53,891 nucleotides of DNA from a bacterium (GCA_021810505.1 JAJZIR010000017.1:1-53891), one strand, 5' to 3'; numbered from the stretch's first letter, positions 1 through 8,221 are shown. Notes: a model not told the origin generated them from the letters alone. A program made the numbers and translations.

Positions 1-1
1 G

Positions 2-30
2 AGCACCTCCAGCTAGAGGCTGGAGGTGCT
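2..30. repeat. Perfect 12-bp inverted repeat at window edge
   Basis: Arms at 2-13 and 19-30 (AGCACCTCCAGC / GCTGGAGGTGCT) are perfect complements around a 5-base loop. The right arm plus the next four bases (GCTGGAGGTGCTGCGC, 19-34) recurs exactly at 233-248. It could be a terminator for a gene left of the window or the edge of a small repeat element; no T-run follows on either strand. Confidence 0.6.
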
Positions 31-80
31 GCGCCTTCTCCTGAGTCCCGAGCCGAGCAAGCCGGTAGCTGCACCCTGAC

Positions 81-195
81 CATCCAGGACACCTACCTAA
101 CCTACCTAACCTACCTAACCTACCTAACCTACCTAACCTACCTAAGGACGCCCATCCAGGACACCTACCTAAGACCACCTACTCAGGACACCTAC
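81..195. repeat. Tandem 9-base repeat inside a direct-repeat block
   Basis: Six exact head-to-tail copies of ACCTACCTA occupy 91-144. A 20-base segment, CATCCAGGACACCTACCTAA, occurs at 81-100 and exactly again at 153-172, with a partial third copy (CAGGACACCTAC) at 184-195. The unit is too short and has no spacers, so this is not CRISPR. It is simple-sequence expansion in a non-coding area. Confidence 0.85.
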
Positions 196-304
196 GGGGA
201 TCAGCTGCAGCTGCCGGTCACCGCCGCCACCAGCTGGAGGTGCTGCGCTGAGGGCCGGGAGGTTAGCACAACCTATTAGGGCCGGTCAGCTGTGGCTTAG
301 GGAA

Positions 305-730
305 GGGGTGGACCTAGGTGGAGTCGTGGCGCTGTACCGCCGAGTCCCTCAGGGTTGATCGAGCGACCTGCGCAAGATTCAGGTCTGGGACCTAGTCCGC
401 TCTCTAGCCCGCCACCTAGGGGTACCGAGTACCATCACCGACAAGGCTCCTACCGCCGACCTCGAACCAGATCAGACTGACGAGGGCGATCTGGGAATCC
501 GCTATCCGCGGGCTGACGCCATCTTGCAGCACCTGATCCTAGGGAGGGATCCAGAGCGTCTGCTGCGCACTGGCTTCCAGCCTTCGCAGGCGACCACGCT
601 CGCCTAATTGGCTGCCTGCGCCGGGCATCGAGCGCGACAAGAGCAACCCACAGTATTGAAAATTGCGCCTTTGCAAAGGCGTAGCTTCTCAGATCCAAAA
701 CACCTCGATATGCGGGACGGGAGCCCGTAG
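305..730 (+). pseudogene. nadE: Decayed NAD+ synthetase (nadE) C-terminal fragment
   Basis: One reading frame from about 305 to the TAG at 728-730 resembles the C-terminal third of NAD+ synthetase. It is broken by in-frame stops TGA (356-358) and TAA (605-607). Recognisable stretches are KIQVWDLVRSLARHLGVP (374-427), TADLEPDQTDEGDLGIRY, which matches the family K.PSADL..QTDE.ELG.Y segment, and a C-terminal PTVLKIAPLQRRSF after the second stop, similar to the usual basic, Pro-rich NadE tail. The ATP-binding SGGxDS region is absent, so the gene is 5'-truncated as well as interrupted. Because the frame is kept across both stops, decay is by point mutation rather than indels. A functional copy must exist elsewhere if the cell makes NAD this way; the window cannot show it. 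Confidence 0.75.
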
Positions 731-783
731 TCACTTCGGATGACCCATGCACAGTGCAAGTTTGATTTCTTGTTAGATTCTAC

Positions 784-1998
784 CTAGACGTGCGCCGCTT
801 CTAACCCGAGCGCGCTGCTGCGGTCCAAGACTTCCCAGCAAGCCCGGCTCTGATGGTAGGGGCACTCCCAGGGGCCGACCTTGACTCCCTGGTAAGGGAC
901 CCCAGAGGGGCTGAGGATTCGGTGCCAGTCCCCACCGATCCGGTCGACGACATGTAGGTCGGTGAAGCGCAAAACACCGTGTAAGCTGTCCCAAAAGACG
1001 GCCGTCCCAGTCTCCTGATAGGCTGCAAGGAAGCCCACCAGCGCTTCGGCTTGCACCCACCAATGCTTGTCGGCGCTGCGTTCCTGGCCGTCTTGTTCAT
1101 AGCAAAGCCCCCCGCTCTGATCGATGCCTGCTAAGGTGGCTTCGGCTACCCGCCGCAGCACAGCCCTGGCGCGCTGGTCCAGCTCGGGAAAGCCCAGCAG
1201 CTCAGCCGCCCGCAGGATCAGCCAACCAGCCTCGATGTCGTGCCCGAAAGAAACGGTCTGGCTCTGAGGCCTCAACTGGCGGTCGAAGAAGGGCCAGAAG
1301 TGCCCCCGATCGCTGTCGAAAAGCTGGGTGGTGGCCAGGCTGGTGAGCTCGGTCAGCCTGGCGCGCAGCAGTGGATCCGGCCAGGTTTCTAGCAGGTTGG
1401 TAAAAGCCTCAAGCAGGTGGAGCAGCGTGTTGAGGCTTTTCTCGCTAGGTGGCTCCTTCGAGGAGAGCCTGGAATCCTCGGCCTCGCTCCACTCCCTGTT
1501 GGAGGCCTCGCGGTATCCCAGCCCCCCCGGGTCGTGGGCTTGCTCCAGCAGTTGGAAGATCGCCTTGGCCTGTTCCTGGGCCCGGGCGTGGCCCAGCTTG
1601 GCGTACTCGCTCAGGCCGTAGATGGCGAAAGCTTGGGCGTAGCTATGCTTGCGCAGGTCCAAAGGAGCATTCTCCTGGTCCAAGGTGAAGAATACCCCTC
1701 CGTAGAGCGGGTCTACGAACTTCTGCAGCTGGCCGTAAGCCCAGTCGGCCAGCGGGCGGTATTCCGAGCCCTGGCGGCGGCTGGCCACCGAGAAGGTCCA
1801 GAGCAGCCGGCTGGCCAGGACTGCCGACTGCGGCAGGCTCTGCTGGGCTGGCTGGCCGCTTCCGTCCAAGGTCAGCAACCTTCCGACCGAGCGGCTGCGC
1901 TCAGCGTAGCTGACCCAGAAAGGCAAGATGACCTCTCGGAGCTGCTGATCGGCCCAGTGGCCGAGGGCCGCGGTCTGCTCTTCAGCGGATGGGGGCAT
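784..1998 (-). CDS. AGE-family sugar epimerase/isomerase
   Basis: A 404-residue protein of the N-acylglucosamine 2-epimerase / cellobiose 2-epimerase family, an (alpha/alpha)6 barrel that interconverts gluco- and manno-type sugars in the cytoplasm. Family signatures include KHSYAQAFAIYGLSEYAK, SFGHDIEAGWLILRAAELL, KHWWVQAEALVGFL and WECPYHQSRACWEVL near the C-terminus; the conserved His residues of these motifs are present. The ATG at 1998 is chosen because AGGAGG lies 7 bases upstream; the ATG at 2004 has that SD directly against it. It is the last gene of the sugar ABC/GH31 operon and touches the stop of the GH31 gene, so it probably epimerises the sugar released by that glycosidase. Whether the substrate is cellobiose, mannose/glucose or GlcNAc cannot be read from sequence. 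Confidence 0.88.
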   Translation of the reverse strand: MPPSAEEQTAALGHWADQQLREVILPFWVSYAERSRSVGRLLTLDGSGQPAQQSLPQSAVLASRLLWTFSVASRRQGSEYRPLADWAYGQLQKFVDPLYGGVFFTLDQENAPLDLRKHSYAQAFAIYGLSEYAKLGHARAQEQAKAIFQLLEQAHDPGGLGYREASNREWSEAEDSRLSSKEPPSEKSLNTLLHLLEAFTNLLETWPDPLLRARLTELTSLATTQLFDSDRGHFWPFFDRQLRPQSQTVSFGHDIEAGWLILRAAELLGFPELDQRARAVLRRVAEATLAGIDQSGGLCYEQDGQERSADKHWWVQAEALVGFLAAYQETGTAVFWDSLHGVLRFTDLHVVDRIGGDWHRILSPSGVPYQGVKVGPWECPYHQSRACWEVLDRSSALGLEAAHV

Positions 1999-2000
1999 GG

Positions 2001-4874
2001 TCATACCTCCTCGGCGCCTGCTCGCAGTGCGCCACCTTGCATATCGATGTGGTGGAGCCGGACTCTCCCCGAGCCGACCTCCACCCGCAGAGTCTGCTCC
2101 CCTGCCTGCAGGGTTACTTGGACGCCCAGATCCTGCCAAGACCCTCCCCCGGCTCTGAGCGGATAGATTGCCCCTGCTAGCTCCAGGCGCAGCTCCGCTT
2201 CTGCGCTCTCGGCTAGGGCGCGTACCTGGAGCTGCCACCGGCCCCCTTGGGGAGCGAAGAAGCTGTAGGCCAGCCACTCCCCTTCGGTGAGGCCGAAGAC
2301 CTCGTAGCCCCCTTCCCGGCTCAGGGTGATGTTGACGTCCTCCCAGCGGTATAGATCCCCCGCGTTCCCGCTCTGCTTGGTGGAGTAGCCGATTCCTTGG
2401 CCGCCGCGGTCGTAGTCGCAGGCGTTCAGCCGGGCGGGGAGGCGAGGCGCTGGAAACAGGAAAGCCCCCCGCTGGGGGACTGCCTGCGCTGGGGCTCCGG
2501 CTCTCGGCCAATCCCCCGGATCTTCTCCTAGAGCCGCCTGCAGCTGCAACTCTGGTCCAGCCGCCACCTCGATCTCCAGCTGGCCTAAGTGGGGGAGGTA
2601 AGTCCAGCCTCCCAACGCCAGTCCAGCTGCAGAGTTACGGCGCTCCAGCAGGGCGCCGCCTAGCCGGACGCTGACCGGTTCCGACCGGATGAGCACCGAG
2701 AAGCGCAACCTTTGCTGGAGCGCCGCTCCCTGTCGCTGAGCGAAGCGCAGCTCCAGGCTGCGCCCAGTTAGCCGGCAGCGCAGCTCGGACAAGCTGCCGT
2801 CCACCGGCCCGTCCCCGGCATCCTGATAGAGCAAAGCCTGGCTCTCCCCGTGGGGGAAGACCAAGATCTCCAGCCGCTCCTCAGGGGGATAACCGGCCCT
2901 GACCAGCGGCGCCAGTGGGATCAGGCTGCCGGCCCGGACGAACAGGGGGATGCGGTCCGCCTCGGCGGGCACGGTGGCTGGTCCCGGCGGATACGCCAGC
3001 TTGCTGTCCCAGTCGATCCAGAGCCCCGCTGGGAAATAGACCTGGCGGCTGACCGCAGCTTCTTCTAAAACGGGAGCGACCAGCAGGGCGTCCCCGAACA
3101 GGAACTGGTCCCCCAGGTCGGCGGTCTGGGGATCTTCGGGATAATCGAACACCAGCGGCCTCAGCATCGGTAGCCCTTCGGTGTGCTGCCTCCAGGCCGC
3201 GGTGTAGATGTAAGGCAAGAGCTGACGGCGCAGCTCCAAGTACCTCCGGCAACCCGCCTCCACTAGCTCCCCGAAGTCGAAGGGTGAGGCTGGCCCGGCG
3301 TGGTGGGCGCGCATGATCGGACAGAAACAGGCGAATTGCAGCCAACGCTGGTAGAGCCGTCCGTGCTGGAAGGGGTCATTGCGGTAGAGGTGAACCTGCG
3401 GTCCTTGCCCTTGGCTTTCCGAGATGAACCCCCCGCTGTCGCAGGTCCAGGGGATGAGGCAGAGAGAGGCTTGCAGCGCCTCCGGTGGGTGAGCGGCTAG
3501 AGTGGGGTAATCGCTGTAGGTGTCCCCGCTCCAGACCACCGCCCCGTAGCGCTGGATCCCAGAATTCCCGGTCCGGGTCAGGATGAAGGGGCGGCGTTCT
3601 GGCGCTTCTCGCTGCTGTATACGGAAGTAGCTCTGGGTGAGCAACAGGGAGTAGATGTTGTGGACCTCGGCCCTGGGGGCGCCGCGGTAGATCGCCTCTG
3701 GGGGATCTCCCTCAGGTTCGGTGAGGTCCAGCCACCACCCAGAGATTCCGGATTTCAGCAGCGGCCGCAGCTGAGGCCAGAGCCAGCTGTCGAATCCGGG
3801 GGCGGTGACGTCCAGGAGATTTCCCCCGTAGTGCCCGCAGCGCACCGGCTGTCCCGAAGGGTCGGTGACGAACAGGCCGAGCTCCAGCGCGCTCGGGTGG
3901 TTGGGGCTGTCCGGCCGGATCATCGGTCCGCTGTTGGAGAGGATCAGGTGGACGCCACTCCTCAGGTACTCGGCCACTTTCTGGGGGCTCTCCGGACCGA
4001 AGCGGGAGTTCCAGCTGAAGTCGTGCAGGTGCGCTGCCCAGTCGTAGTCCAGAAAGAGGCCGTCCAGCGGGAGGCCTCTAGCGGCGAAGCTGCTCACAAC
4101 TTCTTCTACTTCTTCCCAGTTCTGGTAGCTGCAGCGGCTCTGCAAGAAGCCGTAAGCCCACTTGGGGAGCAGGGAAGGCCTGCCGGTCAGCGCGCCGTAG
4201 CGGGCCACCACCTCCCCTGGGCTGGGGCCTGCGATCAGGTAGAAGCGCAGCGGCCCCCCGCTGGCTTCCAGGCAGATTGCCTGCGGATCAGATTGGGCCA
4301 GGTCGGCGCTGAGCCGGTGCGAGCTGTCGAAGAAGACGCCGTAGCTCCCTGCTGCCGGATCGTTGGCCAGCAGGAAAGGGACCGGGATGTCCGCCGTCAC
4401 CTGCCCGCTGCGGATGCGCTGCCCGGTCACCAGATCCCTGCGGCTCCCCCGGCGGTCTAGGTGGCCGTTCCCCTGGTTATCCTGCCCGAGGCCGTAGAAG
4501 TGCTCGCCCGCTCCGACCGAGAAGGTCATCCGGACCTCCGTCCCCTCCCAGCTCAGCTGGCAGCGGTGCTCCTTGCGGTCGCTGGTCCGGAAGCCGAACC
4601 AGCTCTCCCCGGAGCTGAGGTCCATCGTGAAGTAAACACCCCCCGAGCTAGCCCCCAGCTGCGCGCCCTGCTGCCGCGCCTCCAGCTGGCCGGCCGGGAA
4701 TTGGTCGACTGCGTAGGAGCCGGCGCGGAAGCGGCCGGTCTGGTCTAACCAGCAGCGCAGCGCGCCCGGGCCAGCTGCCCGCAGCTCCAGGGCCGGCTGG
4801 CCGGTCCCGGCCAGCCGTAGGCTGGCCGCTCCGGTCCGCTCCCAGGCCAGCACTCCGAGGTCGGCTAACTTCAA
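2001..4874 (-). CDS. GH31 alpha-glycosidase with C-terminal CBM6/35-like domain
   Basis: A 957-residue glycoside hydrolase family 31 enzyme. The catalytic barrel carries the nucleophile in GWWLDLTEPEG (Asp383) and the acid/base in VVWSGDTYSDYPTL (Asp451), both as expected for retaining alpha-glucosidases and alpha-xylosidases. An N-terminal beta-sandwich precedes the barrel, and a C-terminal beta-rich module of about 130 residues (around 815-950, ending LHHIDMQ) looks like a CBM6/CBM35-type carbohydrate-binding domain. No signal peptide is visible, so the enzyme should be cytoplasmic and cleave oligosaccharides imported by the adjacent ABC transporter; a CBM on an intracellular enzyme is slightly unusual. 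Start is TTG at 4874 with GGGGAG a few bases upstream. Exact substrate is unknown. Confidence 0.9.
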   Translation of the reverse strand: MKLADLGVLAWERTGAASLRLAGTGQPALELRAAGPGALRCWLDQTGRFRAGSYAVDQFPAGQLEARQQGAQLGASSGGVYFTMDLSSGESWFGFRTSDRKEHRCQLSWEGTEVRMTFSVGAGEHFYGLGQDNQGNGHLDRRGSRRDLVTGQRIRSGQVTADIPVPFLLANDPAAGSYGVFFDSSHRLSADLAQSDPQAICLEASGGPLRFYLIAGPSPGEVVARYGALTGRPSLLPKWAYGFLQSRCSYQNWEEVEEVVSSFAARGLPLDGLFLDYDWAAHLHDFSWNSRFGPESPQKVAEYLRSGVHLILSNSGPMIRPDSPNHPSALELGLFVTDPSGQPVRCGHYGGNLLDVTAPGFDSWLWPQLRPLLKSGISGWWLDLTEPEGDPPEAIYRGAPRAEVHNIYSLLLTQSYFRIQQREAPERRPFILTRTGNSGIQRYGAVVWSGDTYSDYPTLAAHPPEALQASLCLIPWTCDSGGFISESQGQGPQVHLYRNDPFQHGRLYQRWLQFACFCPIMRAHHAGPASPFDFGELVEAGCRRYLELRRQLLPYIYTAAWRQHTEGLPMLRPLVFDYPEDPQTADLGDQFLFGDALLVAPVLEEAAVSRQVYFPAGLWIDWDSKLAYPPGPATVPAEADRIPLFVRAGSLIPLAPLVRAGYPPEERLEILVFPHGESQALLYQDAGDGPVDGSLSELRCRLTGRSLELRFAQRQGAALQQRLRFSVLIRSEPVSVRLGGALLERRNSAAGLALGGWTYLPHLGQLEIEVAAGPELQLQAALGEDPGDWPRAGAPAQAVPQRGAFLFPAPRLPARLNACDYDRGGQGIGYSTKQSGNAGDLYRWEDVNITLSREGGYEVFGLTEGEWLAYSFFAPQGGRWQLQVRALAESAEAELRLELAGAIYPLRAGGGSWQDLGVQVTLQAGEQTLRVEVGSGRVRLHHIDMQGGALRAGAEEV

Positions 4875-4890
4875 GGCGCTCCCCTGCGCT

Positions 4891-5727
4891 TCACTCGCGC
4901 ACCGCCCCGTTCACGATGCCGGCGAAGATGAAGCGCTGCAAGAGCAGATAGAGCAAGACCACCGGGATGGCGATGATCAGCGAGGCGGCCAGGATCAGGT
5001 TGGGGTGGGCGTTGTAGGGACCTCGGAAGCGGAACAGGGCGGTGGAGACCACCCCCAGGCTGCTGGAAGGCATGTACAGGTAGGGGCTGTACAGGTCGTT
5101 GTAGATCGCGATGGTCTGCAAGATGGCCACGGTGGCGCTAGCCGGCATCAGCAGCGGGAAGATGATCGAGCGGTAGATTCGGAAGTAGGAAGCTCCTTCC
5201 AGCATGGCGCTCTCGTCCAGCGACCTGGGGATCCGGTGGATGAACTGCAGGTAGATGAAGATCTGCACCACGTTGGTTCCCAGGTAGAGCAGCACCAAGG
5301 CATAGGGGGTATCGAACAGGCCCAGCGAGCGGATGATCCCGAAGACGGCCACTTGGGTGGTGATGGTCGGGATGAACTGCACCACCAAGTAGGCGGCCAG
5401 AATCACCCCCTTGAAGGGGAAGTCGAAGCGGCCGATCACGTAGGCCACCATGGTCCCCAGGGTGACGTTGCCGATCACCGACAGCACCACGATGTAGAGG
5501 GTGTTCAGGAAAGCGTGGCCTAAGTCGCCCCCGGCCCAGGCCACCACGAAGTTGTGCCAGTCCAAGTGGATGGGCAACTGCAGAGGTCCTAGCCGGTTGG
5601 AAGCGCTGTTGCTCTTCAGCGCGTTGATCAGCGCCACCCAGATCGGAAACAGCACCACCAGGCCTCCGGCGATCAGGGAGAGGTACTTGAGGGTTCCCAG
5701 CAGCGTGTTCTGCAGCCGCAGGCTCAT
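4891..5727 (-). CDS. Sugar ABC transporter permease (MalG type)
   Basis: A 278-residue inner-membrane permease of the binding-protein-dependent sugar class (CUT1). About six hydrophobic segments are visible, and the EAA loop that contacts the ATPase is present as SLDESAMLEGASYFRIYRSIIFPLL. Its ATG overlaps the stop of the partner permease (ATGA, 5724-5727), indicating translational coupling. It should form a heterodimer with that partner. No ATPase gene is in the operon, so a shared MsmX/UgpC-type ATPase encoded elsewhere probably energises the transporter. Confidence 0.93.
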   Translation of the reverse strand: MSLRLQNTLLGTLKYLSLIAGGLVVLFPIWVALINALKSNSASNRLGPLQLPIHLDWHNFVVAWAGGDLGHAFLNTLYIVVLSVIGNVTLGTMVAYVIGRFDFPFKGVILAAYLVVQFIPTITTQVAVFGIIRSLGLFDTPYALVLLYLGTNVVQIFIYLQFIHRIPRSLDESAMLEGASYFRIYRSIIFPLLMPASATVAILQTIAIYNDLYSPYLYMPSSSLGVVSTALFRFRGPYNAHPNLILAASLIIAIPVVLLYLLLQRFIFAGIVNGAVRE

Positions 5728-6617
5728 ACCGCGTCCCTTCCGATACCGACCAGCCAGCGCTGCAGGATTAGGACCACGAAGACGATGATCAGCAGCACGA
5801 TGGCCATCGCCGAGGCCAGACCGAAGTTATTGAACACGAAGGCCACGTTGACGGTGTTGGTCAGAAAGGTCGCCGTCGGCGGCGAGCCATTGGTCATGAT
5901 GAAGGGGATGTTGAAAGCCTCGATCGCTCCGGAGATAGTCAACAGCAGATTGATCTGCACGATGGAGCGGATGTTGGGCAGAGTGATGTGCCACAGCGTC
6001 TGCAGCCTTCCAGCGCCGTCCAGCTCGGCTGCCTCAAACAGCTCGTGAGGTACCGACTGCAGGGCGGCCAGGTAGATCACCATGTTGAAGCCGAAGTATT
6101 CCCACAGCGAGACGAAGGCTAGAGACCAATTGACCAAGGAGAGATTGCCCAGCCAGTCATGCTCCAGAGCTTTCAAGCCTAGGCCTTGCAGCAGGGCGTC
6201 CAGGGCTCCTTGGTAGCCGTAGAGGAAGCGGAAGATAAACACGACCGCCACCGCGTTCATCACGAAGGGCATGAACAGGACCGCGCGGAATAGGTTTCGC
6301 CCCCGGATTTTGGAGTTTAGGATCAGGGCGAAGTAGAGGGCCACCACGTTCTGGATCAGACCGCCGACCAGATAGGCGAAGTTGTGGCCGAAGGAGCTGA
6401 ACAGCAAGGGGTTGCTGAAGATGGCCTTGTAGTTGGCCAGCCCGACCCAGGGATAGCGGGGGCTCAGGCCATTCCAGGAGGTGAAGCTGTAGAAGATCAG
6501 TTTGAGCGCCGGGTACAGCGACAAGGTGGCTAAGAGAACGATGGGGAGGATCAGGAAAGCGGCGATCAAGACCGCCTTCTGGGCCTTGTAGCTCAGGCTG
6601 AAGCGTTGTCTGCTCAC
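5724..6617 (-). CDS. Sugar ABC transporter permease (MalF type)
   Basis: A 297-residue CUT1 permease with an N-terminal cytoplasmic basic stretch (SRQRFSLSYKAQKA), about six transmembrane segments and the EAA motif in HELFEAAELDGAGRLQTLWH. Start is GTG at 6617, preceded by GGAGGGG five bases upstream. The initiation region is duplicated about 70 bases upstream (see the 6609-6704 repeat). It lies between the binding protein and the MalG-type permease, and its order in the operon is typical for oligosaccharide importers. Confidence 0.93.
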   Translation of the reverse strand: MSRQRFSLSYKAQKAVLIAAFLILPIVLLATLSLYPALKLIFYSFTSWNGLSPRYPWVGLANYKAIFSNPLLFSSFGHNFAYLVGGLIQNVVALYFALILNSKIRGRNLFRAVLFMPFVMNAVAVVFIFRFLYGYQGALDALLQGLGLKALEHDWLGNLSLVNWSLAFVSLWEYFGFNMVIYLAALQSVPHELFEAAELDGAGRLQTLWHITLPNIRSIVQINLLLTISGAIEAFNIPFIMTNGSPPTATFLTNTVNVAFVFNNFGLASAMAIVLLIIVFVVLILQRWLVGIGRDAV

Positions 6618-6704
6618 CTTTTCCCCTCCGGGTAGCGCCGAGCCGCACGGGGAATGTCATTCGCCCGCGCGTATTCCTCTGCTCACCTTTTCCCTTCCGG
6701 ATAG
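6609..6704 (-). repeat. Duplicated permease initiation region (27-base direct repeat)
   Basis: Segments 6609-6635 and 6678-6704 are 25/27 identical and both contain, on the minus strand, an SD-like GGA(A/G)GGG followed by AAAAG and GTG AGC AGA. The 6609-6635 copy is the real start of the MalF-type gene; the other copy starts a 9-codon ORF. A short local duplication explains both. Confidence 0.85.
6657..6686 (-). CDS. Nine-codon upstream mini-ORF made by the duplication
   Basis: GTG at 6686 has the same SD and the same first three codons as the MalF-type permease, then runs VSRGIRAGE to TGA at 6657-6659. It sits 40 bases upstream of the true start in the operon mRNA and just below the 21-bp stem. 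It may load ribosomes ahead of the permease or be a neutral relic. No conserved peptide function is claimed. Confidence 0.4.
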   Translation of the reverse strand: MSRGIRAGE

Positions 6705-6745
6705 TGTTGGTCCGGTGCCTAAGAGCACCGGACCAACACTATCCG
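6698..6745. other. Perfect 21-bp stem-loop between binding protein and permease genes
   Basis: Arms 6698-6718 and 6725-6745 are perfectly complementary around a 6-base loop (CTAAGA), one base beyond the binding-protein stop. No U-run follows in the transcript direction. In sugar ABC operons a strong structure at this place protects the 3' end of the binding-protein message and reduces downstream expression, as for malE-malF; that role is inferred here. Confidence 0.85.
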
Positions 6746-6746
6746 A

Positions 6747-8024
6747 TCATTTGGAGGCGAGGCCCAGCAGGCTCCGCGCTGAAGCCCAAGCCTGATTCAT
6801 CTGTTGCAGCGTAGCGTCCAGGTTGCTGCTGGTAAACAGCGGCTGGACTGCGCCCCCGCCGGTCAGGTCGAGTTGGGCGGCGTTGGCGATCTTGGTCCAG
6901 GTGGTCGATCCGGGGAGAGCGGTCAGAATCTTGGAGGCGTCGCGCTCGAACTGGGCGATCTGCGGGACACTCGACTTCTGGCTCTTCAGCGGCGGGAGGC
7001 CGCCAGCGTAGTTGGCGTAGCCTGAGTCCTCGATCATCCACTTGACGAAGGCCATGGCAGTGGCCAGGTGCGCGCTGTGCTTGTTGACGGCGTACATCCA
7101 GTCCGGCCCGGCGATCGCGATGTTCTTCCCGCTGTTGCTGGTCGGGAAGGGAAAGAAGCCGATGTCCTTGCTGGGAGCCCCGGCGCCGATGATCTGAGGA
7201 ACCGCCCAGTTCCCCAGGAACATCATCGCGAACTTGCCCTGAGCCAGCATCGGCTTGGAGGTATTCCAGTTGGTGTTGAGCGGCTGCGGCTCGGCCCAAC
7301 CGTGGTGCACGATGTTATAGACGATGGTCAGGGCTTTGCCCATGGGGGTGTTGGGTGAGAAGGGTGCGTTGGAGTGGACCATGGTGTTCTCCCAGTTGGC
7401 GTTCTGGGCGATCAGGTCGGGCAGGACGTTGCTCCAGTTGGCTAGCGGCCACTTGGCCGTGTAGTTCAGCGCCATCGGGACGATACCGGCCTTCTTGAGC
7501 AGGGCCATGTCCTTGTAGAGCGCGTTCAAGGTAGTGGGGACGTGGGTGATCCCGGCTTTCTTGAAGGCGGCCTTGTTGTAGACGATACCGTTGACATCGC
7601 CGAAGGAGGGGAGGCCATAGACCTTTCCCTTGTACTCGTTGAAGTTGGCGAAGTAGACCTTGTGGTCGAGGCCTAGGCTGTTCAGCGGAGCGAAGTAGGT
7701 GGACAGCTCCGGCTTGGTGATGTTGGGCAGGATTAGCATGACGTCGGGATAGACCCCGCCGCTCATCTGGGCTTGGACGGTGCTGTTATCGACGAAGGTC
7801 TGCCACTTCACGGTGGTGCCCGGATAGAGCTTTTCGAACTCTTGTGAATACTTGGCGAGCATCCCGTTGGCCTGCATGTCGGTCCGGTTGCTCAGGACGG
7901 TGATGGTGCCGGTGATCGCCGAACCCGCAGCCAAGGCTCCGCTGAGTGGCAGCAGAGCTGCAAAAGACCCGAGAAGGCCAGCTACCTTGATCGCCGAGGT
8001 GACCCGATTGCCCACTTTCGCCAT
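6747..8024 (-). CDS. Sugar ABC transporter solute-binding protein
   Basis: A 425-residue family 1 extracellular solute-binding protein. An N-terminal Sec signal peptide (MAKVGNRVTSAIKVAGLL..., hydrophobic core, cleavage around ALAAG) is followed by a two-lobe binding domain with the usual early ITVLSNRTD strand and YPGTTVKWQTF. The preferred ATG at 8024 has AAGGAGG about 11 bases upstream; an in-frame upstream extension would run through the promoter at 8062-8090 and is rejected. It is first in the operon with two permeases, GH31 and AGE genes, so an alpha-linked oligosaccharide is the likely ligand. The 21-bp stem after the stop fits overexpression relative to the permeases. Confidence 0.92.
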   Translation of the reverse strand: MAKVGNRVTSAIKVAGLLGSFAALLPLSGALAAGSAITGTITVLSNRTDMQANGMLAKYSQEFEKLYPGTTVKWQTFVDNSTVQAQMSGGVYPDVMLILPNITKPELSTYFAPLNSLGLDHKVYFANFNEYKGKVYGLPSFGDVNGIVYNKAAFKKAGITHVPTTLNALYKDMALLKKAGIVPMALNYTAKWPLANWSNVLPDLIAQNANWENTMVHSNAPFSPNTPMGKALTIVYNIVHHGWAEPQPLNTNWNTSKPMLAQGKFAMMFLGNWAVPQIIGAGAPSKDIGFFPFPTSNSGKNIAIAGPDWMYAVNKHSAHLATAMAFVKWMIEDSGYANYAGGLPPLKSQKSSVPQIAQFERDASKILTALPGSTTWTKIANAAQLDLTGGGAVQPLFTSSNLDATLQQMNQAWASARSLLGLASK

Positions 8025-8061
8025 ATCCCTATACGCCTCCTTTTGATTACTAAACAAAGTG

Positions 8062-8090
8062 ATACTAGCATCTCCGCGCCGGCCTGTCAA
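8062..8090 (-). promoter_or_regulatory. Sigma70-type promoter of the sugar operon
   Basis: On the minus strand a consensus TTGACA (8085-8090) is 17 bases from TAGTAT (8062-8067). A near-palindrome GATACTAGCATC (8061-8072) overlaps the -10, and ATTACT-N6-AGTGAT covers the start site around 8046-8063. Either could bind a LacI-type sugar repressor, but no such gene is next to the operon. Confidence 0.85.
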
Positions 8091-8221
8091 GTTCGGGTGG
8101 CTGCGCCCGAGATGGAGCTCGTGCCGGTAGCTCTACAAGGGCACCACTAATCTCGAGGCGGCTCGGGCTGGGTCCGGCGGGTATTCGCTGCTCCCGCCCC
8201 GCTGCAGTTTCAGATTGGGAG

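Noticed and set aside
91-144. CRISPR-like array
   Set aside because: The units are 9 bases, contiguous and without spacers; no cas genes are present.
450-752. Minus-strand reading frame of 100 codons
   Set aside because: It is antisense to the nadE remnant, has a biased Arg/Ala-rich composition and no start signals.
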